Source: Arachnopeziza araneosa
Lineage: Eukaryota; Ascomycota; Leotiomycetes; Helotiales; Arachnopezizaceae
Reading direction: 5' to 3'
Length of the DNA stretch: 64,000 nt
Assembly: GCA_003988855.1 (NCBI GenBank)
Contig: QYAI01000060.1
Span: 62,001 to 126,000 of the forward strand
The number at the start of each line of letters is the position of its first letter. Position 1 is the first letter of the stretch. The notes under the pieces are model-generated. The model searched no databases. It was not told the DNA's origin and was given only the letters and a program-made list of their open reading frames with translations. This document shows, piece after piece, positions 24,401 to 37,473 of this stretch. Made by a program: the position numbers and the translations under genes.

Positions 24401-27400
24401 GCAAAACTGTGGGAGTTAGGAATAGCCAGTTCAAGCTCTCCTTCTGGATATAATCGACAAGGCCGTCCATGCGTTCTGCCTCATCTGGTACAAAAACAGT
24501 CCCGCCACAATCGAGAGTTGCATAAATCTCGCAGATCATAGCATCCCATGTATACGCCGAAAATTGGAGTGATCTAGAATGATTATTAAGTTGAAACGCC
24601 CTGGCGCATTCAGCTAAGCTTCCACATGCTGCTTGGTGGGATACAACTACTCCTTTTGGCACGCCTGTGGAACCTGAGGTAAACATAATATAAGCCATCT
24701 CTGAAGGGTCGATCTGGGGTAGTGGGAGCGAGGAAGAGGTCGTCGTATTTGCTGCATCCTCTACCACCACGGCCTTTATTTCATGGCGAGCTATGCTTTG
24801 CGCCTTCTCGTAACTGTTGCGCGAGCACAGGAGTACTTTGGCTTGCGTTTCGTCGACGAAAAAACACAGGCGGCTGGGTGGATGTGATGTATCTAGAGGG
24901 AGGAAAGCTGCACCGGTTTTGAGCACTCCCAACATGGCTACAACAGGCCAGACAGATTTCTCCATATAGAAAGGTACAATGCTGCCTGAACCGACTCCAA
25001 GCATAATCAGTGCCGAAGCTAACCGGCTTGCCAGATCGTTCAGCTGCTCATAGGTAAACTTCAGCACTGTTGAGCATACAGCTATTTCTGCAGGCTGTAA
25101 AGTGGCCTGGCGCTCGACCCGGCCGTGGATTGTATCAGCGACTGGATAAATTATCTTGCTCTTGTACCAATCTCTCATTGTCGATGCGTCTGCTTGGTTG
25201 AACAAGTTGATGTCGCCGATCTTTTGCTGAGGATCCTTAAGGATGGACGTGATAGCCTGGCAGATTGTCGCCATAAGTGAATCCGCTTGCTCCACAAAAA
25301 AGCAAGAGCTCCAATAATCTAGCGACAATAATATTGTCGTGGAAGTTTCTTCGATAGTAAAAGTTATGTCGTACTGCAGAGCTTCAGCTTCAGATGCAAC
25401 AGTAGATCGTGAGGAATACAGCTTACCTCAACAGCGCCACCTCCAGAAACTTCTTCTAGGACCGACCAAGACTCATCATAGTCAGGCTTGATTCCTGATC
25501 CACGACCCAGGAAGTTCACAAGGGTGTTGAATAGCTGCTCACCGCCGCGAAGGCCCAAGTTGTGGTAGATCTTGGCTAAAGAAACATGCTGGAATTGGAG
25601 ATTGCTCAAGTAGCTGTCTTGCATACTTTCTAGGACCGCGAGGAAGCTCGTTGATGGATCCACTTGGGTTCTGCATACCATCAAGGTGATCATAGGTCCC
25701 ATGATGTCCTGCGCTGCAGAGACTGCAACATCGCGGCCAGAGGCCACGGTGCCAAAGCAAGTATCATCAGACCCTGTAAAACTCCTTAATACGGTCATCC
25801 ACACGGCACGGAAGAATGTTGATGGGGTGACATTTCCTTCTCTGCACAGCTTTCGAATGGAGTTCACTTGATCTGCTGTCAGGCTTGCCTGCTTCCGGTC
25901 GTAAGTAGAGTTTGTGAAATCGGCCGGCCGTAAGACGGGAAATTTGCAGGCTGATACTCCCGCTAGTTGATTCTCCCAGTGCCTTGCGACAATTTCTGGT
26001 TGCTGATCCACTAGATGTGCAATAAAGTCCGAGTACAATGGTAAGCTTTGAGGAAGCGGGCTATCATTGAGCTCGAGCATGAAATCCCTAGCGAGGATAG
26101 CACTCGAACCTTCGTCGTAGATGGCATGATTGAGGGCGAGCTTAATGTAGGTATCTCCGGTAGCAGTCCGAAACAGTGTGAATTGAGAATCGCTAGTCAT
26201 GTTTAGATCATCCTTCGCCTCCAGTGCGGTAGTATGAGGTATGTCGTCAGGACTGACCACTTCCAGGCATCGTATGTCCGCACCTTCGGACAAGACCACT
26301 TGGAGGAATGTGCCAGAAACGCCGGTAGCCTCGATAAACTGTGTTCTTAGAATTTGGTGTCGTTGAACAATCGCTTGCCATGCCCGGCGTATCTTGTGAG
26401 CGTCTACCTTGCCTGAAGGCGTCTTGACTCTCCATACTACGTGACTGTTATAGAGATTGACTGACTTCGACTGCGCTAAAAGCATTCCCTCTTGCATTGG
26501 CGAGCAAGGGTAGATATCTTCAATATCTTCTAGTTTGCAAACTCCCAGTTGCGAACGGCAGCTATTCATTACTTCATCTAGTGCAGCATATGATGGGAGT
26601 TGTAGTAAGGGATAGTCACACAGTGTTGCCTCTGGCTCCATCGTCTCTGTCAGGTGAATCAAAGATCGGATTGAATCTTGGCTTTCCCTTATCCACTGGG
26701 TTATCTGTTCTTGTTGAGGTGTTATAGCCGGATAGTTGACTCTGATGACCAGTATTCCTTGCTCCCATGTGCTAGAAACCTCAAGGATAGCAATCCGCTG
26801 CGATGTATTCGAAGTTGCAGATCGTGAACGTGGCATAGGTACTACGTGAAGTGTGGATTTTGCCCCTCCAAGCCTTTGGAGATCGTTGAGTGTCCGGAAG
26901 AGAATTTCCTTAGATGCTTTGCTTGAGGCTGCTTTGTTAACGTTGTTGCGGCAAGCATCTTTCACCATCTTGATCATCTCAATTACCCTTATCCGGCTTG
27001 AAACATGTTTTCCGAGGGCTGGTTCTGCTCCTTGAATTGTGACGGCGTGGATAGGCGAGAATAGGCCCACAGTTCTGGCGACATCAAAATTGATATACTT
27101 TCTTCCGACCCCTTCAACTAAAAGCTCTGGGAGAGATCGATTATGAAATACATGCTCGAATGCATCTAGCATGGCGGCCATCAGCAATTCGTTTGATGTA
27201 GTGCGAAAGGCGTTGTTGCATGAAGTCATCAAAGCCCTGGTTTCCTCTTCACTCAAGGAGAAGCCGGCTTGAAGTTCGCCACCATCAAAAGCTTCCGAAC
27301 CCCAAAAATTAGATATCTCGTCTAGAGATGGTGCTTGTTCTGACTTGGTTGGACTTTGATGGACCCAGAGCTGGTATGATAGAGAAGACGGTTGCAGTAG

Positions 27401-30400
27401 AGCACCGCCGGTGCGTAAGATTTCCTCAAGATCCTCAAAGATGATTCGCCAGGATTGCATGTCGATGACCAATCTGTGGGCCATTAACAGGATACAGTTT
27501 TCTCCAGTTGCCAGGTGAATGAATTCTGCGGAGAAGACTGGACCGTGGTCGGCCGCGGCGTTGATTTGGGAACTTGCCCAGACTTTTTCGATTTCCTCGA
27601 ACGTATCAAGTTGGTGAGTGCCCCATATCCAGGACCGTGATCCATCTGCGACAAGTCTCTGCTTCCATTCACCATCACGGTCTTGCCAAAAGCGGGCACG
27701 TAGCATAGAATGGCGGTCGACTAGAAGCTGAATTGCAGCCAAAACAACGTCAACTCCAGGATTCTCGGAGATGCTCAATAGAAGACTGTGCGCGAGATGA
27801 TCCTGTTTTGTGGAGACTTGTATGGTTTGTGCTGGTGAGAGCTTAAACGCTGTATCTAAAGTCTCTTCCTGCTGTACCATTGTTTTGACGTCTGTTTCCG
27901 AAGAAAGCGCCAATTCAGCGATCGTCTTTCGCTGCAAGAGATCTTGGACCGTTAAACCAAGGCCACATGCACGACCCAACGATGCAGCTCTTACAGCCGA
28001 AATCGAGTCACCCCCAAGGCTAAGGAAAGACACATTGACCCTAATGAACCGTGAGGGAAGGTCAAGAGCTTCACTCCAGATCCCCTGTATCAACTTTTCG
28101 AGCTCGGTGGAAGGCACATCAACTGATTCAGCTCCACTCCTCAAAATTTCACTTTTCTCTTTGTCCATCTCTTCAAGCCAATGCTGTATGGCTCGTCTGC
28201 TAACTTTACCGCCAGGTGTCAGAGGGAACGAGTAGACTGGTATGAACGTCGACGGAACCATATACCTTGGTAGCGCAACTTGGAGAGATAAAGATACTTC
28301 TGCTAAGTCGGTGGAAGTGTGTGGCGCCAACGCCTCCATGTAGATCGATAATGGTTCTTTGTTGGGTCTGGCATCTTTTGATGCATGCATGACAATGATT
28401 GCCACTAAACTTCCCTTACTCCAACCCTTCGATGGGAAGACAGCAATTGCAGAGTCTATTGCGGGATGCCTTGCTAAATGGAATTCAATCTCGGCCAGTT
28501 CTACCCTTTGACCTCGAATCTTGACTTGCTGATCTTTGCGGCCTAGACATACAAGATTACCCCACTGATCAAAGCGAGCCAAGTCTCCGCTCTTGAACAT
28601 TCTGCGACCTGAATTGTTAGACGACTTCAAGGACCATTTCGGATCTGTGATAAATGCTGCGGCCGTCCTTGATGGGTCTCTGTAGTATCCTCTCCCGACT
28701 TGGCATCCTTCGACCAACATCTCGCCTATTGCGCCTACAGGGGAGAGCGTATCGTGGTTTCTTGGGTCCACAATCCAGATTCTGCATTTGAAACCCCGTC
28801 CAATATTGGTTCCACTATCTCCTGGCTCTAATTTCTTCGAAGACACAACAAAAATGGAGCATTCACTCGGACCAAGTACGTTGAACATGTTGACGGAAGG
28901 AGACCAGAGCCCAATCAAGTCATCCCCGAGGAGCTCACCTCCGGCGACAAGGGTTTTGAGATGCGGGACCTCGGCCGGCGTGAAAGTCCGTATAATGGTA
29001 GGAGTTAAGTTGGTCCAATTGACACGCATACGTTCCATTGCCCCAGCCAGATTGTTGAGGCGCTCATGTTCAAGAGGGATGCAGACACAGCCACCAAACA
29101 TTAATGTACAAACGATTTCTTCAATGCTAACATCAAAGACAGAGGATGCGAAATGCAGAACTCTAGAATGTCGCCCAAAGTTGAGATGGCTGTCGAGAAT
29201 GCGAGAATAAGCCTGTATTGATTGGTGTTCAAGCACACTGGCTTTTGGTTCTCCTGTGGTTCCGGATGAGAAAATGATATAACATGGATCGCTTGCTCGT
29301 ACAGACGTGGCTGGTGGTGTAGTTGTGTTTTTGGCAGAGTTGAAAAGGGACGCAGAAACCACTAATAAATCCGAAGCGAGATGTTTCGCAAGATCGGCGC
29401 ATTCTTCAGATGCCAATATGATGAATGAATCTGTGAGGTCAACCATGAACTTCAATCGAGCTTCTGGATATGAAGGATCTAAAGGAACGCAACAGCCTCC
29501 AGCCTTCAGAATTCCGATTATTGCAATAACAGCCCATTTGGACTTCTCAAAACAGAACGGTACCTGAGAGCGATTGAGTCAGTGTCTTAAATGAAAGCAT
29601 GTCCAAAACAAATCCGCAGAGTAACTGAGTGGACTGGAAGTACGGGACGAAAACTCATTTCTGATGAGATAAAGAAGTAATGAAAGCCCAGTTGTTACTT
29701 ACACAGATATTCGGACCGACTCCACGAGTGACAAGGCTATAAGCAAGTTGGTTTGAAAGAATTGATACATCACGGTAGGAAAAGTCTCCGTCATGCGCGC
29801 ATACTGCTTGAGCATCTGGGGTCTCTTGCGTTCTCTGCTCTATAGTTTCATGCAAACAGGTATGGGACTCAATGTTGTCTGAAGGCTCCCAGTTTGACAT
29901 CGATTGCTGTTGTAACTCGTCACAGAGCTGAAGCTGACCGACCTCTAGCTCGGGGCTTTCCAATAGTGCGTTCAGAATTCGCGATATTGTGGCAATCATA
30001 CTTGATGCAAGGCTTTCAGAAAGATATTCCCGTCTATAGTTTAGCTCCACCTTGGCTTCGGAATTTGAGTATACGACATCAAGAGAGATATCGAATTCGG
30101 AAGGATTGATAATGTCAACCAGTTCCATGCTTAAGCTTTGGCTGGGGTTTTGCTCTGCTGACTTGGCAGTCAGACGTGGTACTACATTGACTGTCGTATT
30201 GAAAAGCTGCTCGCCTTGCATACCGAGTAAGTGGTAAACCTCAGCTAGTGAATAATGTTGTGCTGGTAGGCTTTGCAAGTAATTGTCTTGAACCGCTCGA
30301 GCCAAATCGAGAAGGCGCATTGTCGAGTGAATGTTGACTCTGCAGATAAGTAAAGTCGCTAAAGGACCCAACATTGTCTGGACACCCTGTAGATCAATAT

Positions 30401-33400
30401 CTCGACCCCATGCTAGATATCCGAAACACACATCTTCGCGGCCTAGAAAAGTACGTAACATGAGGGCCCAAATTGTGTTGGACAGAATTGCAGTTGTGAG
30501 GCCAAATTCGGTGCCTAGCTGGCGAAGCTGGTTGATTTGGTGATTAGTCATTTCAAAAGACTTCTTTGATCGAGATGAGCTTTCCGGGCGCAAGTTGCTA
30601 TGATCAATATCAATAAGTTTCTGGAACGAACATGCTTCCACGCCAGCTAGTGTAGTCTCCCAGTATTGATACACCTCTCCCCACTCCTGACGCTTCAGGT
30701 ATGAGATGAATCCAGCATATGAAGGTAGATTAGCTGATTCGAGGTGACTCTCATAGGCAAGTTGAAGGTGTCGCACGAGAATTTGGACTGAGGCAGCGTC
30801 ACCGAGAATGTGATTAAAGTTCAACCCGCAGTAAATATCGCCGCTCTGCGTTTCACAAATCAAAAAGTCATGAAGTACTTTGTTCTGCGATTCTGACCTA
30901 AGCGCCTGAATGCTTTGAAATTCTTCGACGTCTTTGCATTTGATCCGTGAGACGTTGGCAGTGACATGACGGAGAACAACTTGGGCGGCGTGGTGTTCCT
31001 TCAGTGGGTATTCGATGAAGACGGTTCTTAGCATCGTGTGCCCATCGATCAAAGTCTGCCACGCATCTTCAAGTTTGGATAAGTCTGCATTATGATCTTG
31101 AATCTTCCATGTCAGTCGCTGATCATAAATTGACGACGAAGCTTTCGCTTGCGAAAGAAGAATGCCTTCTTGTATCGGTGAACATAGGTAAATATCTTCA
31201 ATCTCTGCTAGCCGTTGTAAACCAAGTTGCAGCTGACAACTTTTAGTCACTTGATCAAGGTCCGTATACGAAGTTAGGCCGAGAAGTGGATAGTCTTGAA
31301 GCGTTGGTTCAGGATCGAGGTTTTCGGTAAGACAAATGATTGCTTGAAGCGAAAGCTTGCAATGCTCCATCCATTTATAGATTTTCTCTTGCAGAGGTAT
31401 ACTATCAGGGTAGCTGAGCGTGATAACTAGCGATTCTTGTTCTAAAGTGGGGGAAATTTCGAATATGGCTGTCGATGCTGTACGGCGTTGTTCTGCCACG
31501 ATCGTGGCTTGGAGCATTGTTGCTTTTCCTTCAAGCATTTGCAACAAGTTCAATGACCTAAACAGGACCTCTATAGGCTTCTGGGCGACAGATAGAGCTT
31601 CAATCCTCCAATTTGTGCGTTCACTCATCCTGAGACCATCCTTGACCTTCATTATTGTCTCTTTCAGACTCGAGCTGCCCGAATCATGCGGCCGAACAGC
31701 CGTATCCGCAAGCTTTATCGAGATAGGAGATATCTTTGTGAACAAGCCTACAGTCCTAGCACTGTTCATATCACCAGGTAGATACTGTCGTCCATCTCGT
31801 TCACTGAAGGCTATGGGCAACATCCGATCTGGGAAGACACATTTAAACGCGTCAAGCACGGCAGCAATAATCAGATGGATGGGTTGAGTCCGTAGCACGC
31901 AATTACAGGAGGTCATCAGCGCCTTTGTCTCTGCTCGGTTCATCGAAAAGGAAGCGATGGCCAGGCCAGTTTTGTGGCCAGCTTCCAAGCCCCAGTAATC
32001 AGGAGTGACTTCAGTAGACATCGTAGCCTCTGCAGTATCTGTTTGCTGGTCAATCCAGTCCCTGAAAGGCATAGACGTCAGTTGTGATGGAGCGCCTGTT
32101 TGTAGAATATCTTCAAGATCCTCGAATATGATCCGCCAAGATTGTACGTCAATGATCAGAGCATTGGCTGTGAGAAGTATACAACTGGATGGAACTTTCC
32201 CTTGCATACTGATGAAATTAACGGAAAAGACTGGACCGGGCTGAGTTGCCACATTTCTCTGGCTGCTGGCATGAACTAATTCAATCTCTTCGGCGCTGTC
32301 AAGATGTTGCGCGTGGAAGATCCAAGAGTCTTGTACGTCAGTATCTAATTTTTGGGTCCACATGTAGTCCGCTCCTTCATCTTGTTGGAAGCGAGCTGAC
32401 AGCATTGGATGTCGAGCAACGAGAATCTTGACGGCTGCTAAGACTAGATCAGACTCAATAGGTCGACGTAAGTTGATAAGAAGACTGGGGTGGACGAGCT
32501 TGTCCTGACTAGCAGCAAGGTAAAATGCTTGTGTAGGTGAGACATTGAAAGCTTGTTTCGGGTTCTTCTCAGGCATCAGTTGCGCTTCGAGATCAGCCAA
32601 TGAAGCCAATTCCTCGATGGTCTTTCGGCTAAGAAGGTCCTGAACTGTGACTGGAATACCAGCAGCGCGGCTTTGTGTAGCGACAGTGATAGCCAAGATT
32701 GAATCGCCCCCAAGGTTATAGAAGGATTTTTCAACACTGACTTGGACTTGTGGGAGATTCAGGGTTTCAGCCCAAATCCTTTGTAGTTCCTTTTGAGCCA
32801 GTGTTGTAGGCTGTTTCTGATCCTCGTCTAATGTATTGATACTGGCCACCCATGCTTGTATCTGCTCTTGGCTCTCTTCATCCGGTTCACAAAGCCAACG
32901 AGAAATCTGTGAGCGATCAATCTTCCCGGAATACAGCACTGGCAACTCTGTCAGTGGCATCCACAAAGTTGGAATCATATAGGCTGGAAGGCTGTCTTCA
33001 AGCTTTTTTCGGGCTTGGAAAATCTCCTTCGCTACCTCGTCACGGAACGGCGGTGAAATCAATGGTATTGTCTTCTTTTTGGTTGAAGAACCATGACGGG
33101 GTAAGGATAATACTGCCATTAGCTTGTTCTTCCATGGCCCGTCCTTGGGAACCATTGCTATTGCGTCCCTAATACTTGCAAACCCCAAATTCAGAAGGTG
33201 GTGCTCTACCTCTCCAAGCTCAACACGCTGTCCATTAATCTTGATTTGAGCATCCTTTCGAGCAACAAACATCAAGGAACCATCATTGAAATCTTGCCGA
33301 ACCAGATCGCCGGTTTTGTAGAATCGATAATTCGCTTCATGGCCAAATTTAGCAGCCCATCGAGGAGGCCTGCTGATGAACGACATTGCCGTTTTCTGCT

Positions 33401-36400
33401 TATCTTTGAAATACCCTTGTGCAAGGTTCGGTCCCTCGATCAGAAGTTCGCCTATACTTCCAAGCGGTGCAAGGCGGTTGTGATCCTCAGGTAAAACCAC
33501 CCATGCCCTGCTTCCAAAAGGCTTACCAATGCACTGACCGGATGCTTCCTTCTGGACGACTCCAGCTGTACATGCGATGCAAGTCTCCGTTGGGCCATAA
33601 GCATTGATCAAAACTGCTCGATCATGCCATTTATTGATGAGATCTTGGCCAAGTAATTCTCCAATAGTGATAATAGTCAGCTTTTGGTTTAACTGTTCGG
33701 CTCGAAGGAGTCGCAGCACTGTCGGAGTGAGGAACAACCAATTCAGCTGCATCTTTTTTATATAGTCATTGAGTCCGTCCATTCGTTCTACTTCACTCGG
33801 CACAAAGATTGCTCCACCACAATCCAAGGTGGAAAATATTTCACATACTACCGCGTCCCAAGTGTATGCTGAGAATTGAAGTACTCTTGATTCAGAATGA
33901 ATTTGAAATGCTTTTGCACACTGCGCCATACTGCCGCATGCAGCCTGATGTGATACTACTACCCCCTTAGGATTTCCTGTGGATCCCGAGGTGAAGATCG
34001 TGTATGCTGTATCTGAAGGATCGACCGAGGGGCGCAATGTTGTTGCAAGTGGGTTTCGTCTCGTCACGTCTTCCACTAGCACCACTTTCAGTTTGTTTTG
34101 AGCATTGGATTCGCCTTGGTAGAGACCTTGGACCTTTTCAAGTGTATCGTACGAGCAAAGAATAACGTCTGCCCCTATCTCGTTTATAAACCACTGTAGA
34201 CGAGCTGTCGGGTGTGCTGGTTCGAGGGGTACAAAGGCTGCACCGGCCTTGAGTACACCCAGCATTGCGACAATTGCCCACACAGACTTTTCCAAACAAA
34301 ACGGCACCGCATCACCTATTCCCACCCCCGACTCTACTAGTATACCAGCTAGACGATCGGAAAGGGACTCGATTTCTCCGTATGTCAGACGCAGCGACGT
34401 TGAGTGCACGGCTACCTTTGCAGGATTAAGTGCTGCTTGATGACTAACCTGCCCGTGAATTGTACTGTGGATTGGCTGAAGCTGGCATTTGGACCATGAC
34501 AGTATCCTCGACGTGTCTTCTGGACTCAAGAGGCTCAACTCCTCAATAGTTTGATTAGGATCTGCTACAACAGATGTGATAGCTTGGCTGAAAGTGCTAA
34601 TGATGCAATCTACTTGATCCTCCTGGATGAATGATTGCCAAGATTTGAACGACATGGACATGTTTGTCGATTCATCCAGAATTTCCAACAGTATATCGTA
34701 ATCCGTGCGATCGTAAAGTTCGACATGCTCAAAGGCATACAGGGCACTTTCTAGTACGTCATCTTTTGGGTGTCCTGCCATGAAGTTGACGACGCTATTG
34801 AAGAGGGGCTCGCCACTCAAGCCTTGATTGTGTGTGATTTCAGCAAGGGAGCAATGTTGGAAAGGTAGACTTTTCCTATACTGAACCATCATCTTCTTTA
34901 AAAGCGTTGCGATCCTCATTGACGACACCATCTGAGCTCGGCAAGTCAGATTAGCGATCATTGGTCCAACTATACTCATGTTCCCTGCTAGAGTAATCGA
35001 CCTGCCGGAACTTATTGCGCCAAAACAAACGTCGTCAGATCCTGTATAACATCGAAGTACGAGCGCCCAGATTGAGCGAAAGAAGCTTGCAGGCGAGATA
35101 CCGATTTCATTGCAGACGTTTCGTATCTTCGAAGTCTGAGTAGCATTCCAGACTACCCGTCGCTGGACTATCTTGTAAGTATTAATATCACCACTGGAGA
35201 AGAGCGGAAATTTGCACGGGGATGCTCCAGAAAGGAGATTCTTCCAAAATGACAAGCTTGAGTGATTATCTTGCTCCCCGAGATAGTTAACGAATGCCTT
35301 GTACTGCTGAGGTTGAGCCTGATAGGTAAGAGTGCCATCGAGTGCTTGCACAAAATCCCGAAGTAAGAGCGACGCAGAGAATCCATCACCGGTCGCATGG
35401 TGCAGGTACAAGCGACAAAAGATGCGTCCTCCTTTGGCAATTCTGCATAACTTGAAGTGCTGTTGTGGCATATTAAGCCCAGGAAGCCCAATGTGATCGT
35501 CATCCATCATTTGCGACTCGGTCTCATAGTCAGCGACAGAAATTGGTGTCATCGTGGACGTTGAGCATTTGAGGACAACTTGTAGGAAACTCCTGTTACC
35601 CAATCTGGCCTGCACGAAAACGGTACGCAGTATTTGATGCCGATGGACTACCTCGTCCCACCCACGCTGCAGGGTGGGGATGTCGATCGGCGCAGTCCCA
35701 TATTTGGATTTCAGTTCTTTTGTAGTACGTGCCTGGTACAAATGCGAAGCTCTTAAACTAGCAGCTAGCATACCTTCCTGCATTGGTGTACATGGGAAAA
35801 TATCCTCGATCTCGACTAGCTCTTGTTCCCGCAGCTGCGAGCGGCAGCTTTGTATCACCTCCTCGAGCTCAGCGTCCGTCTTTAATTGGAGAAGTGGGTA
35901 ACTCTGGAGAGTTGAAGGTGGAATTTTCGGATTCAACGTCTGCATGAGATGCATCACAGATAGGAGCGACTGTTTGAAAGCCGGTATCCAGTGCCCGATG
36001 CGCTCCTGCATGGTTCTGTCGGCCGCTATATAGTGGACCTTGATGCAGAGTAAGCCTTGTTCCAGTACAACAGCGATATCGATTTTCGTCTTAGAAATTT
36101 CGTAGTTCTGCTTCGGCAGGCCTTCTTTTGCCGACTCCTTGATGTCATTGTTGAAACTTTTGAAGAGAATCTTTACGTCCCCGTCGGGATCCTGAGAATT
36201 GTTCCATTCTTCCACAAGACCATGGCGATATGCATCCTTGGCCACCAAAATGGTCTCCTTCAATTCTCGTTCCTTCTCCCTCGTTGGCCCATCTTTCTCT
36301 CCCAATGCACCTTGCTTCGTTCCGGGTATTTTTCCATTCGCATACACACTTCTGGCCTTGGTGGCTCGGCTGAGCGTAAGTGGGTATACTTTTTGAGAAG

Positions 36401-36731
36401 CGCCTCGCACAACTACCTCAGTGTCTGCTTCACGCAGGATCGTCAGAAACTTCAGCTTTGTAACAATGTGTTTAGAGGAATCAATTGCAGCAGCTATGAC
36501 CAGTTCAATTGGCTCAGTCTGAAGCGTGCCGTTGCACGAGGAGGATATCAGCGCCTCGGTCTCTTTTTGGTTGAGTGAGAAACTGGTAACGGCAAAGCCA
36601 GTAATCTGTTGTTTTTGTTCTGGGAGGAAATTGTGGACAGGCTGAGGCGGCATTCTGTGCTTGCCATTTGCGGTCTCTTTATCAAAGGAGTGGCTGCGAG
36701 TATTCTCCTGCTGAATGGAGACAGGCGCCAT
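18475..36731 (-). CDS. Giant four-module NRPS with N-terminal half-E remnant and terminal C domain
   Basis: What looks like four large frames is one gene of five exons: 36731-29703, 29563-25427, 25373-22020, 21964-18704 and 18648-18475. All junctions are phase 0 and together encode 5,984 residues. Domain order with approximate residues of the key motif: C-terminal half of an E-like domain (40-275, HHxxxD half missing), C1 (HHATGDG, 443), A1 (912), T1 LGGDSI (1340), E1 (1520), C2 (1970), A2 (2442), T2 (2858), E2 (3038), C3 (3487), A3 (3953), T3 (4374), C4 (4605), A4 (5068), T4 (5486), C-terminal CT domain (SHALYDA, 5696). Every C domain keeps the second His. E1 and E2 lose the catalytic second His (NALIID and HRLVID). 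By-eye A-domain codes are DACFIIAIA, DVENVGVIF, DACFVIAVA and DVEDVGCVS. The start is the first true ATG. The terminal C domain probably cyclises or releases a tetrapeptide, possibly acylated by the neighbouring PKS. Confidence 0.9.
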
Positions 36732-37473
36732 TTTGATGATGGTGCTGGTCAAAGCTGAAAGTCGCGGTTCGTCAGTACTACTAGGTCAAATTTCCCTGCG
36801 TCAAAAACATGTCCTTGAGGGATAATGTTCAATTCACGTCTATAACTCCTCTCGAAATCCCACAACTAGCAGTTCTGAGAGCTTCGATATAGGGCCTCTG
36901 ATTCACGTGCCTCGATGAACCTGAAAAGTTCGGACACTTCTGCACGTGAGAGGCATGCAGATCTGTTCCTGACAGTTCTGATGCAGCACTATGGCGCGAT
37001 GGAACCTTGCAGATCTTGACATCGCAGATTGTGACATTGCACATCGAGACAGTACATGAGTCATTGAATGTCGCTGGTGTGTAAGTGGAGAGGAACTGCA
37101 GAAGATCTGCTCACTTCAGAGGTTATTTTGTGACCCTGCATGAGTAACTATTCATAAACGATGCGGCGCAATGGATTGACAGTGCAGCTCTCATTGATAA
37201 TCTACAATGTTTCAAAATTATGCTAGATGGTCCAGGCGCCTATGGTAAGTAATGCAAGGTCGTACATGCAAGCAAGGGCATGTAATTGGCCAGGCACTCC
37301 GTTCTCCAGGCAGCCTCGAGTTGCGAGAACTGGTATCGCCCCAGCTCCCGAGATGCATGCGAACCTTACATAGGTGAACCATTTACCGTTTCACTTCCGG
37401 GGCAAATCATCACTTGCAACATCGGAGATATTTGTCCTCTTGTCTCTTCGAGAAACAACACGATATCGGTGCT
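36732..37473. promoter_or_regulatory. Divergent promoter, NRPS / HR-PKS
   Basis: 742 bases shared by the two megasynthases. It contains three copies of GCAGATCT (36957-36964, 37009-37016, and inverted at 37103-37110), two CACGTG E-boxes (36904-36909, 36943-36948), and one exact AP-1/Gcn4-type site TGAGTCA (37057-37063). TGACATCG at 37017-37024 is a one-mismatch relative of the CRE-like motif of the other promoters. No TACWGTA was found here. Confidence 0.55.
36957..37110. promoter_or_regulatory. Three GCAGATCT elements
   Basis: Two direct copies (36957-36964 and 37009-37016) and one inverted copy (37103-37110), all within 154 bases. Each 8-mer contains the palindrome AGATCT. Three copies in such a short span are unlikely by chance, so a regulator site is plausible, but no known factor is assigned. 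Confidence 0.4.

Noticed and set aside
18626..29455. Three further separate NRPS genes (frames starting at 29455, 25328 and 21868)
   Set aside because: Each frame starts inside an A or C domain, the first residues are not true starts, and phase-0 introns with good signals join all frames into one protein.
36732..37473. ToxE box (ATCTCNCGNA) in the NRPS/PKS promoter
   Set aside because: No exact match seen by eye here or in the other two divergent promoters; near matches differ in the CG core.
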